DNA of 64,000 bases, taken from NCBI RefSeq assembly GCF_020733635.1, contig NZ_JAJFZL010000001.1:5208001-5272000 (forward strand), read 5' to 3'. Shown piece after piece: positions 47,973-57,284 of the stretch; position 1 is the stretch's first letter, and every line of letters starts with the position of its first letter. Source of the DNA: Nocardia spumae. GTDB taxonomy: Bacteria; Actinomycetota; Actinomycetes; Mycobacteriales; Mycobacteriaceae. The notes below the pieces were generated by a model. That model did not search any database. It had not been told where the DNA came from and was given only the letters and a program-made list of their open reading frames with translations. Both the position numbers and the translations under genes were made by a program.

Positions 47973-48977
47973 GTGCCCGCACTGTTCTTACTCGAATCAG
48001 GCCAGGGCCCCGAGGTGTCACTGCGGGGTTTCGTGCGCCGAAACCCGTGGGTCCGGGTCACTACCGACCCACTGTTCGTACATCACGATCGGGGTGCGCC
48101 GACTCGGCGGGTCGCCCTCGTCTCCGGCGGCGGTTCCGGCCACGAGCCGATGCACGTCGGATTCGTCGGCATGGGAATGCTCGACGCTGCCGTACCGGGG
48201 AAGATCTTCGCCTCGCCGCACAATCGCCAGGTCTACGAGGCGAGCAAGGCCGTCGCTCGTGGCGGCGGGGTGCTGCACATCGTCAAGAACTACACCGGAG
48301 ACAAGATCAATTTCGGTATCGCCGCAGAACGGCTCGCCGCCGATGGCATCGAGGTCGACCGGGTACTCGTCGACGACGACGTCGCCACCGAATCCGACGA
48401 GACGGCGACGGGACGGCGCGGGACAGCCGCGACGATCGTCGTCGAAAAGATCCTCGGCGCCGCCGCGGACCGTGGTGACACCCTCACCTCGCTGGCCGCC
48501 CTCGGCCGCGAGGTCGCCGAGCACAGCCGCAGTATCGCGGTGGCCACCGAGGCACTCACGTCACCGAATACCGGGGCGCGCGCCTTCGAACTCGAACCGG
48601 ATCAGCTCGAATACGGCGTGGGAATTCACGGCGAGCGCGCCTCGACCTCGATCACCAGGCCACCACTCGCGGAGCTTGTCGACCGGATGCTCACCGACAT
48701 CCTCACCTCGCTGCCCGGAGGCGATCGAAATCCGTTGTTACTGTTGATCAATGGACTCGGCGCGACGACAGAACTCGAGCTCTGCACGGTACTCGAACTC
48801 GCGGCGCGCGCACTCACCGCCCGAGGCCACGAGATCTCGGCGGTCCAGGTCGGCACATTCGTTGCCGCACTGGACATGAGCGGCTTCTCGATCACCCTCA
48901 CCCAACTCGCCGACGGCTGGCTCGATCTCTGGCATGCCCCGACCGGCGCACCCGCCTGGAAGGACGCCGCGCGATGA
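47973..48977 (+). CDS. dhaK: Dihydroxyacetone kinase subunit DhaK-like
   Basis: A 334-aa DAK1-domain protein. The substrate-binding subunit signatures are present: SGGGSGHEPMHVGFVG, HIVKNYTGDKINFG and YGVGIHGERA with His219, the residue that covalently binds dihydroxyacetone in the family. The GTG at 47973 has AGGAGG seven bases upstream. The dhaL gene overlaps by four bases. No DhaM phosphotransferase gene follows, so phosphate is either supplied by ATP on DhaL or by a distant partner. Related mycobacterial enzymes act on erythrulose, so the substrate need not be dihydroxyacetone. Confidence 0.9.
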   Translation: MPALFLLESGQGPEVSLRGFVRRNPWVRVTTDPLFVHHDRGAPTRRVALVSGGGSGHEPMHVGFVGMGMLDAAVPGKIFASPHNRQVYEASKAVARGGGVLHIVKNYTGDKINFGIAAERLAADGIEVDRVLVDDDVATESDETATGRRGTAATIVVEKILGAAADRGDTLTSLAALGREVAEHSRSIAVATEALTSPNTGARAFELEPDQLEYGVGIHGERASTSITRPPLAELVDRMLTDILTSLPGGDRNPLLLLINGLGATTELELCTVLELAARALTARGHEISAVQVGTFVAALDMSGFSITLTQLADGWLDLWHAPTGAPAWKDAAR

Positions 48978-49645
48978 CCAGCGAGGCAACGACGACGCTC
49001 GACAGCACCGTCGCCCGACTGCGGGAGGTGTTCTCCGCGGCCGAGCCCACACTCACAACGCTGGACGAGATCACCGGCGACGGAGATTTCGGCGTCAACC
49101 TGCGCGAGGGTTTCTCCGAGGTCGCCGACCGCCTCGCCGCACCGGACTCTCCCGCCCCATGGGATACGGTGCGAGCGGTCTTCCTCGACGAGGTCGGAGG
49201 CACGAGCGGCCCGCTGTTCGGGCTGCTGTTCCAATCACTCGGCGCCCGGGCCGCGCGGTCGGATTCCTACATCGACGCCCTCAGGTCCGGTATCGGCGAT
49301 GGTCTGGCCGCCATCCAACGCGTCGGCGAGGCGGCAGTCGGCGACCGCACCATGGTCGACGCGCTCGCTCCCGCTGCCGAGGCGCTGCATGGCGGTGACG
49401 ACGAGGTCGCCGCGATGGTGAGCGCCGCAGTGGACGGCGCGCTGTCGACCGCGGACCTGCGGGCACGTCGCGGTCGCGCGAGTTATGTCGGCGAGCGCGC
49501 CGTCGGCCACCCCGACCCGGGGGCGGTAGGCGTGGCGCTGCTGCTGTGTGTACTCGCGGAGCCGGTATCCGGCACGGAGAATTCGAAGAAGGAGCGCGTG
49601 CGTCTGCTCGATGCGGTATCCGGCTCGACATCGAGCAATGATTGA
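48974..49645 (+). CDS. dhaL: Dihydroxyacetone kinase subunit DhaL-like
   Basis: A 223-aa DAK2-domain protein carrying the nucleotide-binding subunit motifs: ITGDGDFGVNL (metal-binding Asp), VGGTSGPLFGLL and VGDRTMVDALAPA, and the C-terminal RASYVGERAVGHPDPGA. It overlaps dhaK by ATGA. DhaL binds ADP/ATP and transfers phosphate to the DhaK-bound substrate. Confidence 0.9.
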   Translation: MTSEATTTLDSTVARLREVFSAAEPTLTTLDEITGDGDFGVNLREGFSEVADRLAAPDSPAPWDTVRAVFLDEVGGTSGPLFGLLFQSLGARAARSDSYIDALRSGIGDGLAAIQRVGEAAVGDRTMVDALAPAAEALHGGDDEVAAMVSAAVDGALSTADLRARRGRASYVGERAVGHPDPGAVGVALLLCVLAEPVSGTENSKKERVRLLDAVSGSTSSND

Positions 49646-49800
49646 GGCGCAAGCGTTTTCGAGTCGCGGAGGCTATCGGGCGGCGCGCGTGAACACCACC
49701 CGCGTCGGCGCAGTGACCGAAAGACCGTCACCTCCCGAACTTTTCGTGCACAGCGGAGCGAGAGTGCCGAGGTGTGCACGATTGGTTCACCGTCACGGGC

Positions 49801-49830
49801 CGGACCGGACCGGACCGGACCGGACCGGAC
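49801..49830. repeat. CGGAC x6 simple tandem repeat
   Basis: Six perfect copies of the pentamer CGGAC in the intergenic region between dhaL and arfB. A five-base unit is prone to slippage. It is not part of a coding region I can support, so any effect would be on transcription or termination. Confidence 0.8.
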
Positions 49831-49903
49831 GAGCACATCCCGGCACGGCCTCCGGCGGTGATCAACTCGCCCCGAGTTAGGGCATCAACCGTTCCGGACG
49901 GCG

Positions 49904-50332
49904 CTAGTCGTCGGGGGAGATTCTGCGATTGCGCTTGGTGACGCCGCGCCGCTTCTTCGCGGCGATGCGGCGTTCCTTGGCTCCGCGCGACGGCTTGGTG
50001 GCGCGGCGAACAGGTGGCGGGGCCGCGGCGGCGTCACGCAGTAGCGAGGCCAGGCGTTCACGGGCGACAGCGCGGTTCTGCAGCTGCGCGCGTTGCTCCG
50101 ATGCCGCGATCGTCAGCACCCCGTTGACCAGACGGGCGGTCAGGCGGTCGAGCATCCGGGGGCGCAGCCACTCCGGCACCGAGGGCGAGTTGGCGAGGTC
50201 GAACGACAGCTCCACCCGGCTGTCGGTGGTGTTGACGTGTTGCCCGCCCGGACCGGACGACCGCGAGAATCGCTCGCGCAACTCGGACCCCGGTATCACC
50301 AGTCCCCGAGTCACGGTCAGGTCCTCTGCCAT
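49904..50332 (-). CDS. arfB: ArfB-type peptidyl-tRNA hydrolase (ribosome rescue)
   Basis: A 142-aa protein. Near the N-terminus is the release-factor catalytic motif GPGGQHVNTTDSRVEL (GGQ, Gln31), and the C-terminus is a basic tail (GAKERRIAAKKRRGVTKRNR) of the kind that enters the empty mRNA channel of stalled ribosomes. Length and layout are those of ArfB/YaeJ. I chose the ATG at 50332 because the peptide begins MAEDLTVTRGLVIP, a typical ArfB start. The longer frame to 50677 reads into non-homologous sequence. Confidence 0.92.
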   Translation of the reverse strand: MAEDLTVTRGLVIPGSELRERFSRSSGPGGQHVNTTDSRVELSFDLANSPSVPEWLRPRMLDRLTARLVNGVLTIAASEQRAQLQNRAVARERLASLLRDAAAAPPPVRRATKPSRGAKERRIAAKKRRGVTKRNRRISPDD

Positions 50333-50561
50333 CAGACCGCGCCTTCCGATCCTCGAAACGATCAAGCCACGTCGGTCAGGTTGCGACTGAACTGCGAACT
50401 TGTCGTTCACGATAGCGACGACCTCGTCGACGCGTAAACAAGCACATCTGGCTGAACCGCAGGGTAATGCCGCATTCGGACGGTTGCCGGGAGTGCACCG
50501 ATGACTTTCTGGTGAATGTGTCGTCGATACCTCCGGGTATACCGATGGACAGGAGTCAGGC

Positions 50562-51449
50562 ATGACGAGACCGTTTCCCGTGGGCACGACCTCGATACGG
50601 GCGAACGGCGTGGAACTCGGTATCGAGAGCTTCGGCCGCGCGGACGATCCGCTGGTCCTGCTGGTCGGCGGCACCACGATGTTGTCCTGGCCTGACGCGC
50701 TGTGCGAGCGGCTCGCGGCCGGTGGACGGTGGGTGGTCCGCTACGACCTGCGCGACTCCGGCGCGTCGACCACCCTCGACCCCGAGAATCCGGCCTACGA
50801 CCTGCGGGATCTCGCCGCCGACGCGGCTGCCTCGGTCGAGGCGCTCGGCGCCGGCACCGCCCACCTCGGTGGAGTCGGCGTCGGCGGGATGGTTGCTCAG
50901 GTCGCCGCCCTGGACCACCCGGACCGGTTCTCCGCACTGACCCTCGTCGGCACCCGGCCGGTGGCGCCGGGCCCGGTCGACGAGGACCTGCCCGACCACG
51001 ACTTCGCGGTCATGGGCCCACTGTTCTCCCGCCCGCAGCCGGACTGGACCGACCAGGACTCCGTCGCGGCCTTCGCCGCCGCGGGGGCCGAGTCGATGGG
51101 CAACGATCGGGAGGAAGTGCGCGCGACGGCAGCCCGGATCTGGGAACGGACGCCGTCGAACAACCGCGCGGTGCACCAGGCGAATCAGCTCGGGATGGTG
51201 TTCTCACGGATCGATTGCGCGCCGCGCTGGCGGGACCGACTCGGTGAACTCGACATGCCCACGCTCGTCGTGCACGGTCGCGCCGACCCGTTCTTCCCGG
51301 TCGGCAACGGTGAGGCTCTCGCCGCCGAGATACCCGGTGCGCGCCTGCTCGTTCTCGATGGCATGGGCACCGCTGTGCGCCACGCTGCCGCCGGCCAGGT
51401 CGCTGCCGCCATGCTCGCCCCGCACCCGCTCAGCGGGGAGATGTCCTGA
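50562..51449 (+). CDS. Alpha/beta-hydrolase-fold protein lacking nucleophile and catalytic His (pseudoenzyme)
   Basis: A 295-aa protein resembling aclacinomycin methylesterase or haloperoxidase-type alpha/beta-hydrolases. It shows VGGTTMLSWPDALCERLAAG, VVRYDLRDSGAS, a nucleophile elbow region, then VVHGRADPFFP (the Asp region). The elbow that should read GxSMGG is GVGVGG, with Gly106 in place of Ser. The C-terminal GMGH is GMGT, with Thr270 in place of His. The rest of the fold is well preserved, so it is probably a non-catalytic ligand-binding protein or performs different chemistry. The start is an ATG after a weak AGGAG. Confidence 0.85.
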   Translation: MTRPFPVGTTSIRANGVELGIESFGRADDPLVLLVGGTTMLSWPDALCERLAAGGRWVVRYDLRDSGASTTLDPENPAYDLRDLAADAAASVEALGAGTAHLGGVGVGGMVAQVAALDHPDRFSALTLVGTRPVAPGPVDEDLPDHDFAVMGPLFSRPQPDWTDQDSVAAFAAAGAESMGNDREEVRATAARIWERTPSNNRAVHQANQLGMVFSRIDCAPRWRDRLGELDMPTLVVHGRADPFFPVGNGEALAAEIPGARLLVLDGMGTAVRHAAAGQVAAAMLAPHPLSGEMS

Positions 51450-51635
51450 GTCAGGGGGAAGCGGGCATCGACTGGACGCCATTCCAGAACACCGAAGTAT
51501 GTCCGGACCAGACTTCTCGAGTACGGCCGAGCGGCGACAACGACTACCGTCGGGGATTCCTTCCATTGGGAAATAGACTCCGGTACGCATACGATTCGGG
51601 AATTGCTCTGCAGCGCAGCGAAAGTGAGAAACTCG

Positions 51636-52046
51636 GTGTCCACCCCCAAGCGAAGTGCCCGACGACTGTCGATCGTGGGCGTGGCGATATCCGGTCTCGC
51701 GGCCGTGACGGTATCGACAACCGTCGGCGCGGGATCTGCTCAGGCGTTGCGGCCCCGTGAAGCGTTCTGCTCGTCGGTTCCGATCGACAGCCGTGTCGAT
51801 ATCGAATGCACGAATACCGATGTGGGCCCGGCAACGGCCGGAGTGTTCGTCATGTGCAGCGACCTCCGCCCGCTGGTCCAGGAGGTACGGATTCGCCCCG
51901 AATCGACAATCAAGTTGAGCCAGGACTGCGGTCCCGGCGCGCACCCGATCTCGTGGAACGTGAACGCCAAGAGCGACCATGAGCGCGACCGCGAACGCGA
52001 CGCCGAGATCGACCACGAACGCCTCTCCGGCCACGATCACATCTGA
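51636..52046 (+). CDS. Small secreted protein
   Basis: A 136-aa protein from a GTG. It has a signal peptide with a basic start (TPKRSARR), a hydrophobic core and a likely cleavage site after AQA. The mature part contains four Cys (AFCSSV, IECTNT, VMCSDL, SQDCGPG), suggesting two disulfides, and a very charged His/Asp/Glu/Arg-rich tail ending GHDHI. The family is unknown. Confidence 0.65.
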   Translation: MSTPKRSARRLSIVGVAISGLAAVTVSTTVGAGSAQALRPREAFCSSVPIDSRVDIECTNTDVGPATAGVFVMCSDLRPLVQEVRIRPESTIKLSQDCGPGAHPISWNVNAKSDHERDRERDAEIDHERLSGHDHI

Positions 52047-52413
52047 CGCCGCGATTCGGGCACCGAACGCTCGAACCGACCACGTTCGCGCCCGCGACGG
52101 CGATTGTTTTCATGAGCCGAACCGGATCGGACACAGCCACCCTCACTGCCACGGCCCGATCACTCGCGGCTCATCGTCAACCGGACAACTCCGCCCACTG
52201 GACCGATTGGCGGCAGCGGACCGTCCGCTCGTATTCCGACGTCGGGATGCGCATACGGAGGAGTCACCCGCCCCCGACTCGTCCGAGCTCCCCCAGCCGA
52301 CGAAGCCGTGGCAACCTGTGCATTGACAGCACCGCGATGATCGACCTCACGACGGGTAGTCCGAGGGTGTTGTCGCCCGGTCGAGCCCTGGCACCTTCAA
52401 TGAGGGAGCTGAT
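52047..52413. other. Intergenic region upstream of the DHA2 exporter
   Basis: About 367 bp. Open frames here are Arg/Ser/Pro-rich without ribosome binding sites, and I see no RNA gene or repeat. It presumably carries the exporter promoter. Confidence 0.45.
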
Positions 52414-53931
52414 ATGGAATCCTCCACCGCGCAGCAGTCGGGCAAGCTCGACCGCGGTGTGATCGTCACCGGACTCGTCATCGTGTCCGGAATGATCATG
52501 GTGGTCCTCGACACCACGATCGTGAACGTCGCCCTGGACTCGCTGAGTACCGAACTCGGCGCCACTCTGTCCACGACGCAGTGGGTGGTGACCGGTTACC
52601 TGCTCGCGGTGGCCCTGGTCATCCCGGTCACCGGATGGGCGATGGATCGGTTCGGGTCCAAACCGGTCTGGGTCACCGCGGTGACCCTGTTCGTCGCGGG
52701 CTCGGCTCTGTGCGCGGCCGCCTGGTCCATCGACAGCCTGATCGCCTTCCGCATCCTGCAGGGACTCGGCGGCGGCATGTTGCTGCCCGCCGGGCAGGCG
52801 ATCATCACCCGTGCCGCGGGCCCGCAACGCCTCGGGAGGGCCATGGCCATCCTCGGTGTCCCCATGCTGCTGGGACCGGTATTCGGCCCGGTGATCGGCG
52901 GCCTGCTGGTCCAGTACACGAGCTGGCACTGGATCTTCCTCGTCAACGTCCCCGTCGGCGCCCTCGCCCTCGCGCTCGCGATCTGGAAGCTCCCGCACGG
53001 TGACACCCTGCCCGAGCACGGCCGACTCGACCTGTGGGGCCTGATCCTGCTCTCCGGCAGCCTCGTCTGCCTGCTCTACGGGCTGTCGCAGGCCAGCTCA
53101 CACGGCGGATTCGCCGGGTGGGGCGTACTCGGCTGGCTCATCGGCGGCGGCGCGGGCCTGGCCCTCTACACCTGGCACAGCCTGCACAAGGGAGCCGACT
53201 CGATCGTCGACGTCCGTCTGCTCACCAACCGCCTGTTCGCCAGCGGAACGATCGCGGTATTCCTCGTCGCCATCGGACTGTTCGGCGGCATGCTGTTACT
53301 CCCGTTGTACTACCAAACCGTGCGCGGACAAGGCCCGCTCGACGCCGGCCTGCTGCTCGCACCCCAGGGTTTGGGCGCGATAGTGGCGGTGGTGATCGGC
53401 GGCCGGCTCACCGACCGTATCGGCGCCGGCTACGTGGTTCCGGTCGGCGTCGTGCTCGGCCTGATCGGCACCCTCCCGTTCACGCACGTGGGCACCGACA
53501 CCTCCTATGTCTGGCTCTGCGTGGCCTTGTTCGTGCGCGGTATGGGCCTCGGTGCGGTGATGATGCCGACCATTTCGGCTGCCTACACCGGACTGGGCGG
53601 AGACGCGGTGAACCGCGCGGCCCCGACCCTCTCGGCCATTCAGCAGGTCGGCGCCTCGCTCGGCAGCGCCCTGCTGGTGACGGCACTGACGCAGCACCTC
53701 TCCGCACTGCTGACCGAGCACGGAATGCCTTCCGGCAGCGGTGGTTCCGGCCAGATCAGCTCCGTCCCGCCCCAACTCATGCCGATCATCGGGCCACTGC
53801 TCGCCGACTCCTTCGGCTTCGCGTTCTGGGTGGCTTTCGCCCTCACCGCGGTGATCATCATCCCGGCCATGTTCCTGCCGCGGCACGCTGCGGGGGAGCG
53901 GAATGAGACGCCGGTCGCGCCGGATATCTGA
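52414..53931 (+). CDS. DHA2-family (EmrB/QacA-type) MFS drug exporter
   Basis: A 505-aa membrane protein with 14 predicted transmembrane segments. Family motifs are clear: motif D1 LDTTIVNVALDSL in helix 1, QWVVTGYLLAVALVIPVTGW, motif A-like DRFGSKPVW, and motif C-like LGVPMLLGPVFGPVIGG in helix 5. These proteins export drugs or lipids by proton antiport. The ATG has GGGAG about six bases upstream. No TetR-type regulator is adjacent; the MarR gene is 1.4 kb away. Confidence 0.93.
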   Translation: MESSTAQQSGKLDRGVIVTGLVIVSGMIMVVLDTTIVNVALDSLSTELGATLSTTQWVVTGYLLAVALVIPVTGWAMDRFGSKPVWVTAVTLFVAGSALCAAAWSIDSLIAFRILQGLGGGMLLPAGQAIITRAAGPQRLGRAMAILGVPMLLGPVFGPVIGGLLVQYTSWHWIFLVNVPVGALALALAIWKLPHGDTLPEHGRLDLWGLILLSGSLVCLLYGLSQASSHGGFAGWGVLGWLIGGGAGLALYTWHSLHKGADSIVDVRLLTNRLFASGTIAVFLVAIGLFGGMLLLPLYYQTVRGQGPLDAGLLLAPQGLGAIVAVVIGGRLTDRIGAGYVVPVGVVLGLIGTLPFTHVGTDTSYVWLCVALFVRGMGLGAVMMPTISAAYTGLGGDAVNRAAPTLSAIQQVGASLGSALLVTALTQHLSALLTEHGMPSGSGGSGQISSVPPQLMPIIGPLLADSFGFAFWVAFALTAVIIIPAMFLPRHAAGERNETPVAPDI

Positions 53932-54364
53932 TCGAATCCCGAGCGCGAATTGAACTGACCACCCTCTTTCTGCTTCCTGTTCCCGCGGTGGGCAGCAAGA
54001 CCTGGCGAAGTTGTCGAACAATTCGCCCACGATTCGGCTGACGGACGACAACCGGCGCCTGGGCGACAGAGCGGTCACCGCGTGAGCCGACAGCCGCAAG
54101 GACGAATGCAATTTCACGCCAACTCCCGCAATCGAACGAATTGGCGAGCCTTTCCATTCCTCCCCCGACCTGGAGCGATGCGCGGATGGTGCATTCTCGA
54201 GCAAATATGATTGCACCGGGAATTAACTTTCCATGGTAAATAATTAATAGCAGTTAATGATATTCCAATGCCATATTTTGCTTTCGTGATTTCCGCCCGG
54301 AAATGATGAGGACGGGCTATATTTTAGATCCTCCCCCATTGCTCTACATTCCCTGGAGATAATC
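53932..54364. other. Intergenic region with an AT-rich leader
   Basis: About 430 bp without a supported gene. The last 190 bp before 54365 are strikingly AT-rich for this genome (stretches such as AAATAATTAATAGCAGTTAA and CTATATTTTAG), as expected for a strong promoter and leader region of the secreted protein that follows. Confidence 0.55.
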
Positions 54365-54982
54365 ATGCGATCCATGACGTCTTTCCTGCGTGCCGGCGTT
54401 CTCGCCCCAGTGGCCGTCGCCACCATATTTTCCATGGCGGCACCGGCGAATGCCGCACCCGTCGACGTGAACTGGAGCTGCAAGGGCACCATTCTCGGTA
54501 TCGGCCAGACCTCCAGTATGGCCACGACCGTCACCGGCTCCGCACCGAGCTCGGCGGCGTCGGGCTCCGCGGTGGCGATTACCCTCACGCCGGGTCCCTC
54601 GTCAGTCCCCAGCTCGGCTTCCGGCTTCACCGTGAACAACATCAGCAACCTGAAGATGACCTTCCCGACTCCGGCGAATTCGACACTGGTATCGGCTACC
54701 GCCTCCGGAGGCACCGTGGCCGGCACCGTCTCCACATCGGGCGGGAATGTCGTTCTGACGGTTCCGGGCCCGATCGCGGGCGGTACGACCTTCACACCGC
54801 CGGCGGTGACCATCAACGTCACCGCCGGCACCGCCGGGACTCCGATCACGAGTAAGTACGCCGGTACCAGCTACACCGCCCCAGGCATGACCATGACGAC
54901 CAATGTGAACTTGGTCGGCAACGTCGCGACCGCGTGCTTCCCGAACCCGTCCCCGACCCTCACCACCACGTCGGTCAGCTGA
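54365..54982 (+). CDS. Secreted Ser/Thr-rich protein
   Basis: A 205-aa protein with a Sec signal peptide (LRAGVLAPVAVATIFSMAAP, cleavage near ANA-AP). The mature part looks all-beta, Ser/Thr/Gly/Pro-rich, with two Cys (WSCKG and ATACFP) that could form one disulfide closing the domain. The ATG follows CTGGAGATAATC. It resembles abundant secreted proteins of unknown function in nocardiae and streptomycetes; I cannot name a family. It is followed by a terminator-like hairpin. Confidence 0.75.
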   Translation: MRSMTSFLRAGVLAPVAVATIFSMAAPANAAPVDVNWSCKGTILGIGQTSSMATTVTGSAPSSAASGSAVAITLTPGPSSVPSSASGFTVNNISNLKMTFPTPANSTLVSATASGGTVAGTVSTSGGNVVLTVPGPIAGGTTFTPPAVTINVTAGTAGTPITSKYAGTSYTAPGMTMTTNVNLVGNVATACFPNPSPTLTTTSVS

Positions 54983-55036
54983 GGCCGATGGCAGGTGTGA
55001 CGGCCGAGGCCCGCGTGAGCGGGCGGTGCTGAACAG

Positions 55037-55068
55037 CCTGGGCCGGGCCGCCGGCAGTCCGGCCCAGG
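55037..55068 (+). terminator. Hairpin terminator after the secreted protein gene
   Basis: Perfect 10-bp stem CCTGGGCCGG / CCGGCCCAGG with a 12-base loop, 55 bp after the stop codon at 54982. There is no U-tract, consistent with actinobacterial terminators. The rest of 54983-55332 shows no supported gene. Confidence 0.6.
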
Positions 55069-55332
55069 TTCACCGAGAGGGACCGAGTGGGCAGCACCAC
55101 CGATGGTTGTGTCGTACAGTGCATGTCCGGCACTGCCACGGTCGCTTCGCCAGCCGTGGCGATGCCCGTTTCGTGATGTCGTTCAGCCGCGCTCGGGCTG
55201 TCGGCCATCGATCGTCAGGAGCCCGCATGCCCGCTTCGAACGCCCGGCGGGGATGCTCACCGCAGCTCCGCGTGCCCGACGGCGACTTTCGCCGAGCGGT
55301 TTCGGCGATTCACGTGATCGAGGGGAAAGTCT

Positions 55333-55848
55333 GTGTGCCCGAGAACAACTGAACCGGCGCGAATCTCGGTCGAACTCGCGGAGGCCCTGGAGTTCTTTCA
55401 CGAAACCGCCGAGAACATGATCCGCGAGCTGGTCAGAGTGCTGGGCGTGAACGAAACCGACCGACGCGCACTGGAAATCGTCCTCCTCGAGGAGGAGAAA
55501 TCCGCGACGCCGGGAATGCTGGCCGAACGGCTCGGTCTGACCTCTGCAGGCGTCACCATCATGCTCAATCGGCTGGAGAAGCAAGGCTACATCGTCCGCT
55601 CCCTGCACCCCACCGACCGTCGGCGCGTCATCGTGATGGCCACCGAAGTCGCGGACCGTCGCGTACGAGAAACCGTTGTCCCCATGATCGTCGAGACCTA
55701 CAAGTTGTTGCTGAGTTGGTACGACTCGGCGCAACTCGAAACAATCGCCGACTTCCTCACCCGCGTAGGCGAACTGCAGCGTGCCCACTGGCAACGGCTT
55801 CGAGACCGGGCGCCCTACTCGCAACCTGAAATCCCGAAAATGTCGTAA
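55333..55848 (+). CDS. MarR-family transcriptional regulator
   Basis: A 171-aa protein. The winged helix is clear: ATPGMLAERLGLTSAGVTIM (recognition helix), LNRLEKQGYIVRSLHPTDRR (wing with the DRR signature), then a C-terminal dimerisation helix. It starts at a GTG after GAGGGG. It stands alone, so the target is unknown. Confidence 0.9.
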   Translation: MCPRTTEPARISVELAEALEFFHETAENMIRELVRVLGVNETDRRALEIVLLEEEKSATPGMLAERLGLTSAGVTIMLNRLEKQGYIVRSLHPTDRRRVIVMATEVADRRVRETVVPMIVETYKLLLSWYDSAQLETIADFLTRVGELQRAHWQRLRDRAPYSQPEIPKMS

Positions 55849-56032
55849 TCACAACAGATCCGGTGTGCTTCGAGATGTCCGCCGGAAGTTGACACCATTC
55901 GAGACCGGATGAGTGTCCTCGTACACCGGCTCGGCACGGCGATCTTGTCATGCGTGCGCGGATGTTCGGCGAAATTGCCGATTTCACTGCGTGGTCTCGA
56001 CGTGTCTTCGAGTAAGAGAAAGCAGTAGTTGG

Positions 56033-56902
56033 ATGCAACCTGTCGACAACAATTCGGATCACCCGGCAGTGCCGGACAGCATCGCCGAGACTTCTCCGAC
56101 GCGAGCGCTGCGGCGGACCGCGGGCTCATCGGCCTGCCGATGGCGTCGGCAACTCACCCGTACGGGGGTGGTGGCCGCGATGGCGACCACGGCGATCGGC
56201 CTGACGATCATCGCTCGGACCGATTCGATCCCGGCACACGGGAACGATTCGGAAGCACTCGCCGGTGAACCCGCCGTGCGGATTGTCGCCGGTGGTACCG
56301 CGCGGATCGCGCCGGAGGCGGTGAGCACGGACCCGGTCGCGGGCAACGTCTCCAGCGTCAGCACGACGGTCGAAGCCGACTCCACCCAATCGGCCGCCGA
56401 TCCCGGCTCCGTCACAACGACAGACTCCACAACGGTGACAACGACGCAACCGATCCCGGCCACGACAGCGGCTCCCCCGGCCCCGGCACCCCCCGGCGCG
56501 TCGCTCGGCGCGAGTTTCTCAGCGACAGCGAGTCTTTCGGTCCAGCTCGGCGTGCCCGGCCTCGGCTTGTTCTTCCCGGCCGCACCCTCCACAACGCCCC
56601 CGGCCCCGGCGGATCCGCCGATCGTCACGGTGACAGCCGACCCGAGCGAATCGACCTCGCCGGCCGATCCGACAACCCTCACCCGCACCTCCGTGCCCGC
56701 GACCTCGACATCGCCACTCACCACGACAGCGCCGATTACCACGTCCCGCCCGAGTACTTCGACGACCACCACCCCGAAGAAGAAGTTCGACTCGGCAACG
56801 GCGTCCACCACACCCGGGACGCCGACAACATCCACTCATCCGACTACACCGTCGATTGCGCAACCGCCGGCCACTTCACCACGGGCCGCGACCGTAAGAT
56901 GA
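56033..56902 (+). CDS. Membrane-anchored Thr/Pro/Ser-rich surface protein
   Basis: A 289-aa protein. A hydrophilic N-terminus of about 35 residues contains a basic stretch (CRWRRQLTRT). It is followed by one transmembrane helix (GVVAAMATTAIGLTIIA) and an extended extracytoplasmic region rich in Thr, Ser, Pro and Ala with TTTTT-type runs and a short Gly-rich hydrophobic patch (VQLGVPGLGLFF). Such regions are typical O-mannosylation targets in mycolate actinomycetes. The ATG at 56033 was chosen because upstream residues are Cys/Arg-rich and unlike a protein N-terminus; no strong ribosome binding site is seen. Confidence 0.6.
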   Translation: MQPVDNNSDHPAVPDSIAETSPTRALRRTAGSSACRWRRQLTRTGVVAAMATTAIGLTIIARTDSIPAHGNDSEALAGEPAVRIVAGGTARIAPEAVSTDPVAGNVSSVSTTVEADSTQSAADPGSVTTTDSTTVTTTQPIPATTAAPPAPAPPGASLGASFSATASLSVQLGVPGLGLFFPAAPSTTPPAPADPPIVTVTADPSESTSPADPTTLTRTSVPATSTSPLTTTAPITTSRPSTSTTTTPKKKFDSATASTTPGTPTTSTHPTTPSIAQPPATSPRAATVR

Positions 56903-57284
56903 GCCACCGTCGGCACCGATCGTGGCCGGGTCGCCGGTATCGGCTCCGGCGCATGACGGGACAATGCGCTGCTGACTGCTCGGATCCGGCGATACGTCGC
57001 GCGACCAGCGGGACCGCGACCGCCAACGGGCTGCAGCCGCCGCATTTGCGTCACCGGCACGACGCGGCGTAACACGTCACCGAGGCAATCGACGCGGGAG
57101 TGGAGGGGGCTGCTGCATGGACAGGTGACCCGTCACGCTGCTCGCGAGCGCGATGAGATACCGGTAGCGCCGGGCATCTGACCGAACGAGATCGCGAAAA
57201 TCGCGCCACCACAGGCCTTCCGGCCGTTGAGGCAGTCATCCGGCGCTACCGCTTCCCCTCGCTCTCGACGAAGGCGACCGAGGC
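56903..57284. other. Intergenic region without a supported gene
   Basis: About 380 bp between convergent genes. Short frames on both strands have no ribosome binding site and shadow-like composition. No tRNA, repeat or clear terminator was found. Confidence 0.4.
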
